Below are positions 59,825 through 64,000 of a stretch of 64,000 nucleotides of DNA, in pieces; position 1 is the stretch's first letter; each line of letters opens with the position of its first letter. The notes beneath the pieces are model-generated. The model saw only the letters and a program-made list of their open reading frames with translations, made no database searches and was not told the origin of the DNA. The position numbers and the translations under genes are program-made. The stretch lies in the NCBI RefSeq assembly GCF_002245785.1, contig NZ_NNCE01000002.1:62001-126000 (forward strand), in the 5' to 3' direction. This DNA is from Mycoplasma testudineum. Lineage in GTDB: Bacteria > Bacillota_I > Bacilli_A > Mycoplasmatales > Metamycoplasmataceae.

Positions 59825-60865
59825 ATGAAGAAAAGTGAATTAAAAGAACGAAAACACTCGCTTGAATTCTTCTACGGACACATCGAAATTTCCAAACTTT
59901 CACTTCTACAAAAACTTAATCAAGAAAATTCCAACAAAAGAGCTTTAATGAAAATTAAAAGCACTAATGAAAAACTAATTAAAACAGTAGGTAAAAAATG
60001 ATTAAATCGCTACATAGATTATTATGTTGCTGATAAAAAATTACCTAAATTCTACATTCTTGTCGAACCTTCTTCAGGTGACAAAATTGCAGAAATTGGA
60101 ATGAAAAGATTAGAAGAATTTGTTAAAAATGAAATTGTTTCAGACTCATTTGTTGTAACAGTAGGTCAAAGAACATCAGAAATGGTTTCTAAATACAATT
60201 TAAGAGTTGTTGAAAACTTTGAAACAAATGATCTAGATAAAGATACTTCTAAATTTTCAGAAAAAATTAGTTCTTTAATCGAAGTAGGAATTAACAATAA
60301 TGTTTTTGGTTATGTAGAAATCATTGTTGCTGAAATTAACAGTCGTACTAAAGAATTGGTTAGACAAAAATTATTCCCATTTGGTGAAGCCGGAGATTTA
60401 GATAAAGCAACTAAAGATCTAAATCAAAAAGTTGATCAAGACGGGATAAACGTTGAACCAGAAATTGAAAATGAATCCCTAGAAATTAAAAAAGCTAGAG
60501 AATACATTGAAATTATGGAAGCAATTGATCTAACTAAAAATAAATGATCTCCAGATATTGCTAACTTTTATGCTCTATTTGCTAAATCAATGATGAAAAG
60601 TTCAATTTATGAGTTACAAATCATAAGAAGAATCGAATCATTAACTTTAGAATTAGCTTTACTAAATGATAAGCAAAATAAAATTGAAGAACAACTTTCA
60701 GATGTTACAAAAGCATTTAATAGAATCAGAAAAGAAGAAACAACACTTCAAGGTTTAATTCTTCATGCTGCTTTCGAAAATCGTAAAAAGAAAAAAGCTG
60801 ATGATGAGTCAATTTACAATAAATATCGAAGTTTTGCTCGAGATTTAGCTAAAGGGGGTAACTAA
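59825..60865 (+). CDS. F1-like ATPase gamma-like subunit (MSC_0622 family)
   Basis: 346 residues. Long helices at both ends (LEFFYGHIEISKLSLLQKL and IYELQIIRRIESLTLELALL ... EEQLSDVTKAFNRIRKEE) with a Rossmann-like middle (KFYILVEPSSGDKI, DSFVVTVGQRTSEMV), the architecture of F1 gamma: an antiparallel coiled coil that rotates inside the alpha/beta ring. The C-terminal FNRIR...I sequence matches gamma's last helix (N.AR...IT type). Stop overlaps the next start (TAATG). Confidence 0.8.
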
Positions 60866-61455
60866 TGGCTTTAGTAATTAAAACAATAGTTACCGATAAA
60901 TTAAGACAAATTTATAATCCAAGAACTCATCAAATTGACTCAATAATTCTTTTTACAGTAGGCGGAGCACCTGAAAAAATCACTGAAGATAAAGGGGTTC
61001 GATCTAAACAAGATGTAAAGCAATCAGTTTCTATTTATGATGCAGTTGCCTTAATTGTTAAAATTGTTAATCCTGGTGATATCGAAGATGTAGTAGAAGA
61101 TAGATTAGTAATAGCTGAAAATGTCATGATTGTTAAAAATCATGCAGGAAACTTAGTTGCAATAAATGGATTATTCAAGGTAATTTCAGATGATGATGTC
61201 AAAGGCTTTTATAGTGAAGATAAAGAATTACGAACAATGACAACTGAAAAAATTGAAGACTTCCTTGAAATTAATAAAAGTCAATCTGTTGCAAAAATTT
61301 TCTCAGAAATTTCAGAATACTTTACAGCCGAAAACTACCAAGTTAATAACAACATTTTCCGCTTAATTAGACATAAAGATAAATCTTTAGAATTAGCTAA
61401 AAAAGTTTTACTTAAATCAATTATGGCTTATCAATTAGAAAAAGGACAGGAGTAA
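60865..61455 (+). CDS. F1-like ATPase epsilon-like subunit (MSC_0621 family)
   Basis: 196 residues. Translationally coupled to the gamma-like gene by a TAATG overlap. Beta-rich first half (IDSIILFTVGGAPEKIT, DRLVIAENVMIVKNHAGNLV) and a helical second half, consistent with the epsilon layout. Assigned mainly from position in the conserved gene order. Confidence 0.75.
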   Translation: MALVIKTIVTDKLRQIYNPRTHQIDSIILFTVGGAPEKITEDKGVRSKQDVKQSVSIYDAVALIVKIVNPGDIEDVVEDRLVIAENVMIVKNHAGNLVAINGLFKVISDDDVKGFYSEDKELRTMTTEKIEDFLEINKSQSVAKIFSEISEYFTAENYQVNNNIFRLIRHKDKSLELAKKVLLKSIMAYQLEKGQE

Positions 61456-61457
61456 AA

Positions 61458-64000
61458 GTGACTAAGAAACAAAAAAATAAACTTTTAATTTCAGCAGCAT
61501 TAACTACTTCTGCAGTTGCAATTAGTTTAGGAACTTACGGTTTAATTAACGCAAATAATTCAAATTCTCAAGTAAATAATAGAATTAATTCTCAATTTGC
61601 TGTTGAAACAATTTCTACAAATGATGCAGCTAGTGCTTCAAATAGTGAAATATATTTTACGATTGGTGAAGTTCTTGATTTTGCTGTTGAAAATGGTCAA
61701 TATGACAACATTTACAATAATTTACAACAATACAGTACTCAAAATTCTCCTGCTTTAGTTGAATTAATTAAAATTAGTCAGAATTTAAGATACTACAGAT
61801 TGTGAAAAGAAATTGAATCAACTGTTAGTGACCAAACACTTTTAAATGAATTGAAAGCTTCTAAATTTCCAGATATTAATTTAGATTCACTAAATGATGT
61901 TATAACTTCTCAAGAACATATTCAACAACTTGTTGCAAATTTAAATGGTTATACTGAAAGTGCTAGTGTTAATATAACTGGTATTGGTAATCCAGTAGCA
62001 GATGAACCTATTGCTGGTGCTGCTTTAGTTGATTTAAGTAAATCAGTTGATGCAAATAATGGTGTAACACTGAATTTAAATAGTCAATATAACACTTTAG
62101 TTAAAGTTGCTGAAATTAATTCAAATGCTGCTTCTGATATCGTATTTAGTTTTACTCATTCAGGACCTCAAATTACCGGAAATAACAGTGGACGTTTAGT
62201 AATTAAAGCTGCAAACAATGCACTTTTAGATGCTTCAACAGGAACTGCTGCACAATTTCAAAATGGTTTAAATGTTTTTGGACGTTGAATTGGTAAATCA
62301 AAAGAAGATTTAGAAAAAGACCCTAACTTAGCAACAATTAATAATTTCATTTTAACTAACACAGGAAGTACATGAAATCTTTATGTTAGAACAAGAAATG
62401 ATGAAGAAATTTCTAACTTAAGAATTATTTCAGGAAATGATTCTACTAATATAAAAGCTTTTGGAGTGTTGCAATCACAATTAAGTCCTGAAGCTATTGC
62501 TGAAAATAATCAAATTTCAAGTATTAGCTTTTTCTCAACATTTGTAAATTCTCAACAACCAAGTACAACAGATACTTCGTTAAATGAATTAAATATTTAT
62601 ATTGGTGATAAATCAAGTTTTGAACATGATTATTACACTAAAACACCTAATAGTGCAATTGTGCAAAATTCATATTCAATTGGTACAAATGCAGCAGGAC
62701 AAGCAACTAAGTTTCAACTTACATATGATTCTGATTTAACTACAGGTAATGTTGGTGGTGGAGCCTTAAATATTCAACCTGATTCTATAAATGTTATTGC
62801 TTCAGGTGGTAATGAATTATCTGAAGGAGCTATCAAAGTTGATTCAAGTTTATATAATTCATATGTAGGTTATAAAATCGAATTTTCTAGTGATACCTTT
62901 GCTTTTAATCCAGCTAAATCTAATGCAGATGGTTCATATGCTTTTGATCCGCAAATTACTTTATCAGCTGAAGATTATGCTAATAAAATTTTCTTTGAAA
63001 AACCAAATACAGCAGTTTCTACTAGAACATTTTCAACCAAAGTTATTAATGCAATTGAACAAATTGATAAAAATGCCGAAGCAATTTCACTTCTAGCACA
63101 AACTTATTTAAATTGAGCAAACGGTAGAAATGCAAGTGCAACAACATTTACAGACAATCCACTTAGATTAAGTACAGTTTCTTCTACACAAGTTGGAAGT
63201 AAATATAGCAATATTGAATTATTTGGAAATCAAACAATCTTTAGCGGAATTGGACCAGATTTATATTCAGCTTTAATAAGTAATAATGTAATGATAAATA
63301 ACATTGTTAGACAACTTACAAATGAAAACTTACAATTAGATACTGTTTATACTTTAGATGCAAATCAAGGTCAAGCTGATGCTTTAACAATTATTAATGA
63401 CACTATTTTAGCTTCATTAAATACAAGTCAAAGTCAGCCATTAATTCAAGTTCTTGTTGATGCTTTAAGTGATGAATCACAAAATGAAACTACAAGAAAT
63501 CAAGTTGCAGAATTGCAATTAGGAAAATTAATCGAACTGGTTTATTCAAATCTATTAAATTCAGCTAGAAATAAATTTAATGATTTATATACAAGTGCAT
63601 TATTTAACTTTTTATCAACGCAAGCTTTAAGCACAACACAAACATTTAATACAGAATATGTAAATGTAGAAAATAAACAAAATGTTCTAGCTAATGGATT
63701 TGGTTCAAATAATACTAACAACCGAGTTGATTTAACATTATTTGCAAAAAATTCAGGTAATAGTTTAGTAACAATGGAAACTCCTTCTGGACGAAATTTA
63801 GCTAAAAATTACATTGATTTAATTTACAAAAGTGAATTTGGAGCAACTTTATATGCTTCAGCACAAAATGGTTCAGCAACTGCTTTTTCAGAATTTGCAT
63901 CTAATAGTGCAATACTATATGATGCTGAACAATTGCAAAATTCAACAAATAGCGTTAAATTAAAATATCTAGATATTTATTCAAATCTATTTAGAATTAT
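61458..64000 (+). CDS. Large F1-like ATPase-associated subunit (MSC_0620 family), cut by window end
   Basis: At least 847 residues; no stop before the end of the window. GTG start with CAGGAG upstream, 2 nt after the previous stop. One N-terminal membrane helix (KLLISAALTTSAVAISLGTYGLIN) without a lipobox, then a very long Ser/Thr/Asn-rich outside domain. The position, between epsilon-like and the expected alpha-like gene, and the size match the large subunit of this cluster. Alpha and beta should follow outside the window. Confidence 0.75.

Overview
The window is from a wall-less, AT-rich bacterium of the Mollicutes, most likely a Mycoplasma-type organism of the Hominis/Synoviae branch. In-frame UGA codons fall at positions that are tryptophan in known families (for example the CGPC-type thioredoxin, DnaK, enolase, LysRS), so UGA reads Trp throughout. 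Many genes are lipoproteins with a short lipobox, there are no cell-wall genes, and the window ends in the F1-like ATPase cluster known only from mycoplasmas. I cannot name the species.

Layout. 1-25.4 kb: 3' end of a potassium channel (ktrB), a large repeat-containing SGNH-hydrolase lipoprotein, an amino-acid permease, an S9 peptidase / aminotransferase / P-loop protein / lysS operon, enolase, pyruvate kinase, a 5'-nucleotidase lipoprotein, an ECF-type S component followed by a degenerate OppF-like protein, and a HEXXH lipoprotein. 25.6-30.4 kb: tRNA-Tyr and tRNA-Gln, a YitT protein, a DUF3137-like protein, proS and two thioredoxins. 30.5-37 kb is an accessory region: two tandem paralogous membrane proteins, relics of further copies, a decayed IS3-family element, and a secreted Gly/Ala-rich hydrophobic protein whose gene is joined to a membrane-protein gene by a 1-nt gap. 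37-43 kb: an RpiR regulator, a TraX-like protein, ktrA, a HAD phosphatase, tRNA-Cys and tRNA-Arg, an RNA polymerase delta-like protein, fba, a nuclease lipoprotein and rpmE.

The main discovery candidate lies at 43.1-48.8 kb. A LanKC-like lanthipeptide synthetase gene (with one frameshift in a T run) faces a 91-residue Ser/Thr-rich peptide gene that looks like its precursor. The two genes share a 27-bp perfect hairpin that contains both stop codons. Beyond the peptide gene lie two overlapping ABC half-exporters. I know of no described lanthipeptide cluster in Mollicutes; this is from memory and unchecked.

48.9-54.1 kb is the HrcA heat-shock region with two CIRCE operators. The first operon encodes a Q/N/Y-rich prion-like protein, HrcA, and a GrpE that appears to carry an N-terminal FKBP/trigger-factor-like domain; dnaK follows under its own CIRCE. 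A lone 5S rRNA gene, whiA and small membrane/unknown genes follow. From 57.3 kb to the window end is the F1-like X0 ATPase cluster (membrane protein, associated protein, gamma-like, epsilon-like, large associated subunit); the alpha- and beta-like genes should lie just beyond the window.

Genome style: three convergent gene pairs overlap by 4 nt at their stop codons (TTAA/TTAG), and many genes have a TATAAT box 6-8 nt before the start codon and no Shine-Dalgarno, suggesting leaderless transcripts.
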